A stretch of 9,558 nucleotides of DNA from contig CAMCXJ010000077.1 in the NCBI GenBank assembly GCA_945883455.1, positions 1 to 9,558 of the forward strand, given 5' to 3'. The position numbers and the translations under genes were made by a program. The notes below the pieces were generated by a model. It was not told where the DNA came from. It did not search any database and saw nothing but the letters and a program-made list of their open reading frames with translations. How positions within the stretch are numbered: position 1 is the stretch's first letter; every line of letters starts with the position of its first letter. This document shows positions 1 through 6,423 of this stretch, in pieces. The stretch comes from Prosthecobacter debontii (GTDB taxonomy: Bacteria; Verrucomicrobiota; Verrucomicrobiia; Verrucomicrobiales; Akkermansiaceae).

Positions 1-519
1 GGCGAGCCCTTTGAAGATGGCTTCGGCGATATGGTGCCCGTCGCGGCCGTAGAGTAGCTCGACATGGATGTTCGCACGGAGGTTGGAGGCGATCGCGCGG
101 CAGAATTCCTCAACAAGAGTGAAGGGCATGTTCGGCGCGGAAGGCGTACCGGCGGGCGCGCGGAACTCGAGATGCGGGCGGTTACTGAGATCAACCACGA
201 CGCGGGCCAGAGTCTCGTCCATCGGCAGATAGGCGCAGCCGTAGCGGCGGATGCCTTCTTTCGTGCCAAGCGCCTCACGCATGCATTCACCGATCACAAT
301 GCCGGTGTCCTCAATAGTATGGTGAAAATCAACCTTGATATCGCCTCGCACACCGACTCTCAGATCGAAGAGTCCATGCTTAGAAAACAAGGTAAGCATG
401 TGGTCGAAAAATGGGATACCGGTGTCAACTTCCGAGATACCCGTTCCGTCTAGATTGATTTCCAGGTTTATCTCTGTCTCCGCCGTCTTGCGGCTTTTCT
501 GTGCGTTCCTGCTTGTCAT
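1..519 (-). CDS. hisB: Imidazoleglycerol-phosphate dehydratase, 3' end outside the window
   Basis: HisB dehydrates imidazole-glycerol phosphate to imidazole-acetol phosphate in cytosolic histidine biosynthesis. I translated the reverse strand by hand: 173 codons are open from the ATG at 519 to the left edge, with no stop, so about 20-25 C-terminal residues are missing against the usual monofunctional length of roughly 195-200. Family motifs appear in order: TGIPFFDHML (residues 33-42), DFHHTIED (64-71, manganese-binding histidines), ALGTKEGIRRYG (83-94), MDETLARVVVDLS (100-112) and YGRDGHHIAEAIFK (157-170, the second metal-binding histidine pair). There is no fused histidinol-phosphatase domain at the N-terminus. 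It starts 10 bases after the stop of the upstream exported-protein gene, so it is probably co-transcribed with it. No other histidine genes are visible; they could lie to the left. Confidence 0.95.
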   Translation of the reverse strand, partial: MTSRNAQKSRKTAETEINLEINLDGTGISEVDTGIPFFDHMLTLFSKHGLFDLRVGVRGDIKVDFHHTIEDTGIVIGECMREALGTKEGIRRYGCAYLPMDETLARVVVDLSNRPHLEFRAPAGTPSAPNMPFTLVEEFCRAIASNLRANIHVELLYGRDGHHIAEAIFKGLA

Positions 520-529
520 AACCGTTCGT

Positions 530-1642
530 TCACTCTTGAGGAAGACCCGCACGTACGCGCAACTTTGCAAGATAGCTTTCCGGCAGCTTCTTCGCTTTCG
601 CATCCTCTAGAACAAGCTCCTTGTCCTCATCCGTCCCCACTTCAAGCTTTGCCCAAGCTGAACGGTAAAATTCAGCGGGCAGGACTCCGGGTTCCGGCTC
701 TCGTTGTTCGAGCCTCGTCATCTCGGTGGTCACCTGCCGCTGGGCTTCCTCAAGAGACTCCTTGTGAAACGCATGTGGAGTAATCCATTTCATTTGTCCT
801 GACTTTTCTTGTAGGAAGCGTTCCTCGACTTGCGATAGCTCGGTATCAATGGCGCGGAGCGATTTCGTCCTGTCCTTGGGCGACATGCGAGCGAGACCTG
901 ACATCCTCGCCGCCACGCGGCCTTCGATGCCTGCCAAGCTCTCCTCGATGCTCACACGGTAGGCCTCCAACACTTGGACCATCAGGGACGAAAGACCGGC
1001 ATACCCTTCCGGAGATCCCAAACTCGTCTCGTAGGAATCGAATCCCCTCAGCGCGCCTAGAAAATCTCTCTTGGTTACCGAGACTCGGATCCTCTTTTCC
1101 GCGATGAGGGCATCATATCCATAGGCATTCGCCTCATAATTCTCTGCGGAAATAATTTCCTCACCGAACTTGACTGCGCCACCCTTGATGAGCGCCATCT
1201 CCTCTTCAAGAGTCTTGATCATCACCACCACTTTCGGGTTTTTTGGGCTTTTTGGGAAAGCCTCGATGTATCCCCTAAGTTTATTGATACGCTCCTCATA
1301 TCCCTCCACGGAGAGGAGTTCCGGAGCGGGACACAAATCCACGATGGCGGTGAACGCCTTTTCAAATTCCGGCACCTTCTCGATCTTTAAAACCTCGGCA
1401 CGGGGGATGAGTTTCTCATCGCGGATACTTGTCGTAACCTGTATCTCAACCACGTAATCGTCCCCTTCCTCGCGCAGAACGTTCCCTTCCAGCTTTTCCC
1501 CGTTTTTCATCAAGATGATATCAGCGCTTACTGGAAACAGCGACAGTGAACAACAAGCTATGGCAATCGATACTTTACGGAATCTCATTTCAAATGGTTT
1601 AGCTTTCTGAAGTGGTCTGATGTTGGATTTTTTTTCGTTCAT
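530..1642 (-). CDS. Exported protein of unknown function with N-terminal Sm/SH3-like domain
   Basis: I do not recognise a named family. The 370-residue reading starts with the ATG that overlaps the upstream lipoprotein stop (ATGA, 1639-1642). An alternative start is Met19 at 1588, which would put a classical signal peptide at the very N-terminus: basic MRFRK, a hydrophobic stretch, then VSA before DIIL (about residues 19-40), suggesting signal peptidase I cleavage and export. Mature residues about 41-90 (ILMKNGEKLEGNV through LIPRAEVLKIEK) look like the small beta-barrel (Sm/SLA1-like) often found at the N-terminus of exported planctomycete and verrucomicrobial proteins. The remainder is mostly charged and probably helical (about 140-315), with no enzyme motif. 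Tight coupling to the YyaL-like lipoprotein suggests a shared periplasmic role; that is inference. Confidence 0.85.
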   Translation of the reverse strand: MNEKKSNIRPLQKAKPFEMRFRKVSIAIACCSLSLFPVSADIILMKNGEKLEGNVLREEGDDYVVEIQVTTSIRDEKLIPRAEVLKIEKVPEFEKAFTAIVDLCPAPELLSVEGYEERINKLRGYIEAFPKSPKNPKVVVMIKTLEEEMALIKGGAVKFGEEIISAENYEANAYGYDALIAEKRIRVSVTKRDFLGALRGFDSYETSLGSPEGYAGLSSLMVQVLEAYRVSIEESLAGIEGRVAARMSGLARMSPKDRTKSLRAIDTELSQVEERFLQEKSGQMKWITPHAFHKESLEEAQRQVTTEMTRLEQREPEPGVLPAEFYRSAWAKLEVGTDEDKELVLEDAKAKKLPESYLAKLRVRAGLPQE

Positions 1643-3840
1643 GGCAAGGATGGAACACGAACATCCGATGGGGATCTAACCGGACTCACCGCACCATTCG
1701 GAGCGAGGCGTACTGCCTCGCCGGGTTTCGGAACTAGGTGCGGCGGATCCGATGGCAGCACAAGGCGTCGGTGCACACCTTTCAGCGGGCTCTTTGCCAG
1801 AGCTTCTTTTAGTTTCTCAGGCGTGTCTTTGTCGAATATGTAGGTGATGGAAAAACTTTGCATCAGCGCGGCCTGGATCAGGTCGCTGTGAAGAATGGGA
1901 TTATCGATGGCGCTGATGGGAAAAGAGGTCAGCTTTTCCTTTAGAGCGGAAACAAGGGGTATCCCTAGCGCCTCCAGACGAGACTCTGACATGGCGAGGA
2001 GTCCCAGGGTCGATTCATCGAAAATCATCAACGGATCCGAGATCGGCAACCGGGTCAAATCGGCGGAGCGTGGACTTTCCCTGATGTATGCTTCTGAGGT
2101 AAATTCCTCGGCCACAGTGCTGGAAAGGTCACCGGCCCAAAGCAACCAGTCCCCTTTCAGGCTTACTGCTTCGACATCGAGTGCGGCCTGTATCGCAGTG
2201 CCATAAACAAAGGCGCGCGCTGCCAAGATACTGCCAGGGGCATCACCCGAATAAACCTTCAAGCGGGGGCCTTCCGCAAAGTGCTGCTTGGCCTTAGCTA
2301 GGGTTTCTGATGCGAGTTCGAGGTAGGATGTCTGCCCTGTCACCCTGTAGGCCGTTGCGTAAGCAGAGATCATTCTGAAAGTGGAGACCGCATTCGGTTG
2401 GAGATCTGCGTGAGGCAATGACATCCGCCTGTTACGGGCTTCCAGGATTTTCAATCGTGAGCTTTCTATGAGAGCACTTGCTCGCGCGGGATTAATCTCC
2501 AACTGCTCCGCCACTTCCTCAGCGGATTTCGCAAATGCGATGCTGTTACCCCTTAGATGGATACGCAGCGGGTCGAGTTCAGATGGCAGGTTCCCGCTCG
2601 CTTTCATCCCGGAGTAAGCCATCCAGGCCGGCATTTCCTCCATACTGATGAGTTCCTCAACATCCTCATAAAGCCAGAGCCATTTGCCGACATCGCCAGA
2701 CGTAACTGAGCCGAAGGTGAAAAGCCCGGCTTCTGTCATGTATTTACCCTGCACGAATCCGAGGACACCCATCGCTCTGTCGAGAGCGCGTTTATCGCCA
2801 GTCGCCTCGTAGGCGTTCAGCAGACTTACAATCACACGTGCCTGACTGGAACAGTCCCGGTGAAAAACGGGAAACGACCATGACACACCCCTTCTGGCGC
2901 TGTAGACGCCCCCGTCAAGGGGATCGAACATTGCGCTCACCAAGAGATCGTCCAGTAGGGAATCGAGAACCTTAAGCGATCTGACGCGCAGATCAACGGG
3001 GAGGCTTTCCATCTTGGCAGACATCGCCAGGACATCCAACACTCCAACGGGAAACAAACCGCCAGCCTCATCGAAGGTTCGGGACAGCGGATCATAAAAC
3101 GAGGTAAGCTGACGCAATGCACGCTGTGCGTCGTCGGTGGGTGCGTCGCTGGTTTTGACATCCTTCTGCCGCTGCAGCATGCGCGTCCGCCTGCTCGCCT
3201 GATCGAGACGGCTGTTGGTTCTGACGTAATCGGCGTCTTCCACCCATGTCCGCGCTATTATCGCATGCGACTGGCCGAAAAATTCAATCACAGAGCCGTA
3301 TTCTTTAGATGGTATAGGCACCCATGCGACCGGATTCCCCTCTGCAGTCATCCAGACCAGCAAGGGGAGTTGCAGGTCTTTTCCGATTTCTGCACAAAGC
3401 TCGCCACTTATTATCCCGAGTTCCCTGATAGCATCGCCATCGATCAGAATGGGGACGTAGGTCGAATTGATCAATTCAACCGTCGGCATATCCGAGGAGA
3501 GTTCTTGAAGAATTTCTAGGAAGGAAGGTTGCTGCGGCATGGCGATCACAGCCAGGACGAGACGTTGCGAGTTATGCGCCATTTCAAGACTGGCTTTCGA
3601 CCAAGGCTGCCAATGAATCGGGGAAGCGGCCTGTGACGAATAAATCGGCCCCGGCAAGTCACCCAATGAGTTACCGCCCGGGATACCCTGGATATCCCCG
3701 TTTACCTGTCCATGGAAGGTATGCTCTTCCATTCGCTGCTCTTCACAACCCACCAGTAAACAATAAAACGCGCCGGCGAGACCGACGGTGAAAAAACGGT
3801 TTTGCAAGAGATGATGCATTGCTTTTGACCAAGATTCCAT
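1639..3840 (-). CDS. Predicted lipoprotein, divergent DUF255/YyaL (SSP411-like) family
   Basis: The chosen ATG at 3840 gives 733 residues; ATG 3819 (726 residues) is equally plausible. The frame is open further upstream to 3957, but that would run into the divergent ParA gene and bury the signal sequence. Residues 8-32 form a signal peptide ending in the lipobox LVGC (Cys32), so a lipid-anchored envelope protein is expected. The body follows the YyaL plan: a thioredoxin-like N-terminal domain opened by SPIHWQPW (73-80, compare NPVDWYPW) and closed by LPLLVWMTAEGNPV (158-171), then a helical (alpha/alpha)6-barrel-like region with FDPLDGGVYS (305-314), NAYEATGDKRALDRA (342-356) and AYRVTGQTSYLELA (497-510). 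The family CHWCH motif is replaced by MPQQPSF (101-107), and PHFEKMLYD by PVFHRDCSS (324-332). A non-redox, perhaps binding, role is likely. The biochemical function of the family is itself poorly known. It is coupled to the next gene by ATGA. Confidence 0.82.
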   Translation of the reverse strand: MESWSKAMHHLLQNRFFTVGLAGAFYCLLVGCEEQRMEEHTFHGQVNGDIQGIPGGNSLGDLPGPIYSSQAASPIHWQPWSKASLEMAHNSQRLVLAVIAMPQQPSFLEILQELSSDMPTVELINSTYVPILIDGDAIRELGIISGELCAEIGKDLQLPLLVWMTAEGNPVAWVPIPSKEYGSVIEFFGQSHAIIARTWVEDADYVRTNSRLDQASRRTRMLQRQKDVKTSDAPTDDAQRALRQLTSFYDPLSRTFDEAGGLFPVGVLDVLAMSAKMESLPVDLRVRSLKVLDSLLDDLLVSAMFDPLDGGVYSARRGVSWSFPVFHRDCSSQARVIVSLLNAYEATGDKRALDRAMGVLGFVQGKYMTEAGLFTFGSVTSGDVGKWLWLYEDVEELISMEEMPAWMAYSGMKASGNLPSELDPLRIHLRGNSIAFAKSAEEVAEQLEINPARASALIESSRLKILEARNRRMSLPHADLQPNAVSTFRMISAYATAYRVTGQTSYLELASETLAKAKQHFAEGPRLKVYSGDAPGSILAARAFVYGTAIQAALDVEAVSLKGDWLLWAGDLSSTVAEEFTSEAYIRESPRSADLTRLPISDPLMIFDESTLGLLAMSESRLEALGIPLVSALKEKLTSFPISAIDNPILHSDLIQAALMQSFSITYIFDKDTPEKLKEALAKSPLKGVHRRLVLPSDPPHLVPKPGEAVRLAPNGAVSPVRSPSDVRVPSLP

Positions 3841-3900
3841 AAATTCCCAGCACTTGCCAAGGGAAGAAGAAAAGACTTTCTCTGTATCTGCTCGGAGGTA
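3841..3900. promoter_or_regulatory. Divergent intergenic region between lipoprotein operon and parA-like gene
   Basis: These 60 bases separate two outward-reading starts, so promoters for both directions must lie here or extend into the 5' ends of the genes. I see no convincing -35/-10 pair: TTGCCA at 3854-3859 has no well-spaced partner. The spacing argues against the longer upstream starts possible for the lipoprotein, which would overlap the ATPase coding sequence. Confidence 0.45.
3894..3898 (+). promoter_or_regulatory. Ribosome binding site of the ParA-like gene
   Basis: GGAGG lies only two bases before the GTG at 3901. It is a strong Shine-Dalgarno core with tighter than usual spacing. 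It supports GTG 3901 but leaves open the second in-frame GTG at 3931, which would begin the protein directly at the first beta strand (ISIAIVSQKGG) and has no such site of its own. Confidence 0.5.
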
Positions 3901-4725
3901 GTGTCTGGACAGAATTCTTCCAATCGCCGCGTGATAAGCATCGCCATCGTAAGCCAAAAGGGAGGTGTGGGTAAAACCACCCTATCCGTCAACCTCGCCC
4001 ATGCCTTCGCGCGTGCCGGATTGAACACACTTCTGGTGGATGCCGATCCACAGGGTTCTGTCGGACTCTCCCTCACCCGTCAGTCGCGCCTTCTTTCAGG
4101 GTTTTATGATTTCCTAGCCGACCCCAGCATCCCTATGGAGCGGCTTATTGTCCCTACTCGGTTAGAAACATTCTCTCTCGTGGCTGCCGGGACGGCCAGT
4201 GACTACGATGCAGGGAACGGCACAACCGGCGCACACCTCGCGCGTGTCCGAACCTTTCTGTTTAACGCCAGCGCCCGCCGCTATGACATCTGTCTGATTG
4301 ATACCGCAGCAGGGCTTTTCGGCGTCACCAACGACATCATTTCCACCGCCGACGCGATCATCATCCCACAGCAGGCCGAGCCGCTCGGCATCCGCTCCTT
4401 ACCAAAACTGCTTGAAGGACTAAACCGCCTGCGCATCACCAACCCGCGCCTCAATGTGCTCGGGGTTTGCCTTACCATGCTCCAACAAAACCTCATCGAA
4501 AGCGCAGAGGCCGCATCCGCCCTGAGGCATCTCCTACCAGAGGAAATGCTGTTCCAAACCTCCATTCACCGCGACGAGATTTTCATTCGTGCCAGCGCGA
4601 AGGGGCTTCCCGTGGGAGTGCTGGAAAATGGTAAGAACGCAGAGTCTGCATTCGATTCACTCCGCGCGGAAATACTGTCCAAGCTGGCGAAGTCCCGCGT
4701 CACAGCCACATACCAGCCGCACTGA
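3901..4725 (+). CDS. ParA/MinD-family P-loop ATPase
   Basis: This is a 274-residue deviant-Walker-A ATPase of the family that positions DNA, protein clusters or appendages by ATP-driven dimerisation on the nucleoid or membrane. Motifs visible: QKGGVGKTT (residues 19-27) with signature lysine K20 and catalytic-site K25, the Walker A' region VDADPQGS (46-53), and the Walker B strand ICLIDTAAG (130-138, Asp134). The length is that of a short ParA without an N-terminal helix-turn-helix DNA-binding domain, unlike plasmid P1-type ParA. There is no ParB gene or centromere-like repeat beside it, so chromosome or plasmid segregation is not supported. The gene ends in TGATG, sharing one base with the start of the roadblock-like gene, which implies translational coupling. 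It is divergent from the lipoprotein operon. Start codon GTG. A positioning role with the downstream protein as partner is inference. Confidence 0.9.
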   Translation: MSGQNSSNRRVISIAIVSQKGGVGKTTLSVNLAHAFARAGLNTLLVDADPQGSVGLSLTRQSRLLSGFYDFLADPSIPMERLIVPTRLETFSLVAAGTASDYDAGNGTTGAHLARVRTFLFNASARRYDICLIDTAAGLFGVTNDIISTADAIIIPQQAEPLGIRSLPKLLEGLNRLRITNPRLNVLGVCLTMLQQNLIESAEAASALRHLLPEEMLFQTSIHRDEIFIRASAKGLPVGVLENGKNAESAFDSLRAEILSKLAKSRVTATYQPH

Positions 4726-5315
4726 TGGATCCCGTCAACCCATGGCTTGACCCCGCGGCAGTCCGGCACCTCGCCGAGCAACTACTGCGCCCCGTCGCCC
4801 CAGCTCACCCTTCTACGGCAGATCCCGGATTTGATGACTCGTTCATAGGTTTCATATCAGCCGAAGTGGCCACGCCCGCGCCTGAACCGCCCGTATCCGC
4901 ACCGTTTTCCGCGACACTGCCAACGCTCTCCGTCCCGCCGCCTCCACAAGCCATCCAACCCGCAATATCCGCTCCGTCGCGCACCCAGTTCCTACAGCAA
5001 TTTTACATCTTCCGGGATTGGCTGGCGAAAAATTACCAAGCCACCGACATCTTCTTACTCGATCGTGAGGGTAAAGTGATTTTCGACGAAAGCGACCACG
5101 GTCGGTTCCACTTCATGGCGCGGAACCTCGCCAGCACCACGCGTGCGCCCGAAAACGTCCACATCAAGATCGGCCCCGCCGCCATCCTTGAATTGATCCC
5201 CTGCGAAACTCCCTTCGGCCACATCATCCTCGGCGCGATGGTTGCGGATGCGCTACCCGCCGCCCAAATTGATACTATCACGAAATTCCTCATCCAGACG
5301 GCTTCCCTCACTTAG
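4725..5315 (+). CDS. Proline-rich protein with C-terminal roadblock/LC7-like domain
   Basis: The protein has 196 residues in three parts. An N-terminal segment (1-45, starting MDPVNPWLDP and containing a short predicted helix AAVRHLAEQLLR) is followed by a proline/alanine-rich, probably disordered linker (about 46-85, including PPPPQ at 71-75) and a C-terminal domain (about 86-196). The last begins with a helix (QFLQQFYIFRDWLAKNY), then strand and turn DIFLLDREGKVIFDE (108-122), a helix (RFHFMARNLAS), a strand NVHIKIGPAAILELIP (144-159) and strand/helix HIILGAMVADALPAAQIDTITKFL. That order matches roadblock/LC7 proteins such as MglB, which dimerise and act on small GTPases. No GTPase gene is adjacent; instead it overlaps the ATPase gene by one base (TGATG). 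The fold is assigned by eye, so it is less certain than the open frame. Confidence 0.82.
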   Translation: MDPVNPWLDPAAVRHLAEQLLRPVAPAHPSTADPGFDDSFIGFISAEVATPAPEPPVSAPFSATLPTLSVPPPPQAIQPAISAPSRTQFLQQFYIFRDWLAKNYQATDIFLLDREGKVIFDESDHGRFHFMARNLASTTRAPENVHIKIGPAAILELIPCETPFGHIILGAMVADALPAAQIDTITKFLIQTASLT

Positions 5316-5391
5316 CGGAAATGTTTGATCGCCGTATTGGTAAGGCAGGGAAATCGAAACCTCACTCTTCTCACCACCTCTTACTTGAGAA

Positions 5392-5416
5392 TTAAATTTT
5401 GAGTGTTGAAATTTCA
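5392..5416 (+). promoter_or_regulatory. AT-rich segment with palindrome at the start of the pseudouridine synthase gene
   Basis: TTAAATTTT (5392-5400) runs into the first codon and is followed by the perfect 10-base palindrome TGAAATTTCA (5407-5416) within codons 3-6. The 9-mer recurs as its reverse complement at 8720-8728, just before lipA. In such GC-rich surroundings this stands out. It may aid translation initiation at a weak start codon or bind a protein; function is unknown. Confidence 0.3.
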
Positions 5417-6313
5417 GCTAACGGCAACCACGACCGGCTCGATGCCTACCTCGCCGCCGAACTGCCGGATCTCTCCCGCTCCCGCATCCAAGCGCTCATC
5501 CGCGAGCAGCACATCCTGCTAAACGGCAAGCCCGCGAAGCCCCGCGACTCCGTGAAATCCGGCGACTCCATTTCCCTCGCCCTCCCCGAGGCCGTCCCGG
5601 ACATCGCCGCCCCGCAGGACATCCCGTTGGATATCCTCTTCGAAGACGAACACATCCTCGTCCTCCACAAGGAACATGGAATCGTCGTCCACCCCGCGCC
5701 CGGCAACCCCGACGGCACCCTCGTCAACGCCCTGCTCCATCACTGCAAAGGCCAGCTCTCCGGCATCGGCGGCATCGAGCGCCCCGGCATCGTCCACCGC
5801 CTCGACAAGGATACCTCCGGCTGCCTCGTCGTCGCGAAAACCGACGCCGCCCACCAATCCCTCACCACCCAGTTTTCCGAGCGTTCCAGCATGGAAAAGC
5901 TCTACCTCGCCGTCACCCACGGCATCCCGCCCAAGGAAAAGGACACCATCTTCACCCACATCGGCCGCCACCCTGTGAACCGCCAGAAAATGGCCGTGAT
6001 CAACCCACCCGGCGGCAAGACCGCGATCACCGATTACGAAACGCTCGCCACCGATTCCGCGACGAAAACCGCCCTCGTCCTCTGCCACCTCCACACCGGC
6101 CGCACCCACCAGATCCGCGTCCACATGCACCACATCGGCACCCCCATTCTCGGCGATCCGATCTACGGAAAAAAGCACGAGCTCCCCACCCCGCGCCTGC
6201 TCCTCCACGCCTGGCAGCTCACTTTCAATCACCCCGTTTCAGGGAAAAAAATCCACTTCACCGCCCCGCCGCCCGAGGATTTCCGACCATGGCTGGAAAT
6301 GCAAGGAGCGTAG
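5399..6313 (+). CDS. RluA/RluD-family 23S rRNA pseudouridine synthase
   Basis: The 304-residue enzyme should isomerise uridine to pseudouridine in structured RNA; the RluD-like architecture suggests large-subunit rRNA, but the target site cannot be read from sequence. An N-terminal S4 RNA-binding domain spans about residues 12-62 (RLDAYLAAELPDLSRSRIQ, then INGK-like LLNGKPAK). The catalytic domain has KEHGIVVHPAPGNPDGTLVN (91-110), the hallmark HRLDKDTSG (133-141) with catalytic Asp136, and HTGRTHQIRVH (232-242). The C-terminal end looks complete. The start is odd: the only upstream in-frame choices are TTG at 5399 or ATT at 5396, because a TAA sits at 5393 and no ATG or GTG follows before the S4 domain. 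I use TTG. GAGA at 5386-5389 is a weak ribosome binding site. It lies 83 bases after the roadblock-like gene, possibly in the same transcript, with no functional link evident. Confidence 0.93.
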   Translation: MSVEISANGNHDRLDAYLAAELPDLSRSRIQALIREQHILLNGKPAKPRDSVKSGDSISLALPEAVPDIAAPQDIPLDILFEDEHILVLHKEHGIVVHPAPGNPDGTLVNALLHHCKGQLSGIGGIERPGIVHRLDKDTSGCLVVAKTDAAHQSLTTQFSERSSMEKLYLAVTHGIPPKEKDTIFTHIGRHPVNRQKMAVINPPGGKTAITDYETLATDSATKTALVLCHLHTGRTHQIRVHMHHIGTPILGDPIYGKKHELPTPRLLLHAWQLTFNHPVSGKKIHFTAPPPEDFRPWLEMQGA

Positions 6314-6410
6314 ACTTCAGCCTACTACGGCATGGGGAGCTTTAACTCCCAGAAGTTCCACCTGTTATAGATATTTCTGAAGTCCCCTGCCCTTTGCAGG
6401 CTGAAGCCTA
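6311..6410. repeat. Long imperfect inverted repeat with internal hairpins between convergent genes
   Basis: Outer arms TAGACTTCAGCCTAC (6311-6325) and GCAGGCTGAAGCCTA (6396-6410) pair at 13 of 15 positions, including nine consecutive pairs. Between them sit a hairpin GGGAG-CTTTAA-CTCCC (6335-6350) and a competing one CCTGC-CCTTT-GCAGG (6386-6400). The whole fills most of the 110 bases between the stop codons of the pseudouridine synthase and murI. There is no T-run on either strand, so an ordinary intrinsic terminator is doubtful. A REP/REPIN-like dispersed element, or a structure shared by the two convergent 3' ends, fits better. The left arm begins at the stop codon of the pseudouridine synthase. 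Confidence 0.55.
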
Positions 6411-6423
6411 CTCTTCGAACATT

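Noticed and set aside
64..453. Plus-strand open frame opposite hisB
   Set aside because: The minus strand encodes every HisB motif in order, so this frame is an antisense shadow.
3841..3957. Upstream extension of the lipoprotein frame to 3957 (772 residues)
   Set aside because: It would overlap the first 57 bases of the ATPase gene on the other strand and place the signal peptide about 46 residues inside the protein; ATG 3840 or 3819 resolves both.
3901..4725. Plasmid or chromosome partition locus
   Set aside because: The ATPase is ParA-like, but no ParB-type gene and no parS-like repeats are beside it; the neighbour is a roadblock-like protein.
4725..5315. Classical MglB of an MglA/MglB polarity pair
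   Set aside because: No MglA-type GTPase gene is adjacent and the protein has a long proline-rich N-terminal part; only the domain similarity is retained.
5519..6232. Long open frame on the minus strand within the pseudouridine synthase gene
   Set aside because: Its Gly/Val/Asp/Glu-rich composition with no motif is typical of the antisense of a GC-rich gene; the plus strand carries clear family motifs.
6335..6350. GGGAG/CTCCC hairpin as an intrinsic terminator
   Set aside because: The stem is short and no T-run follows on either strand; I describe it only as part of the larger inverted repeat.
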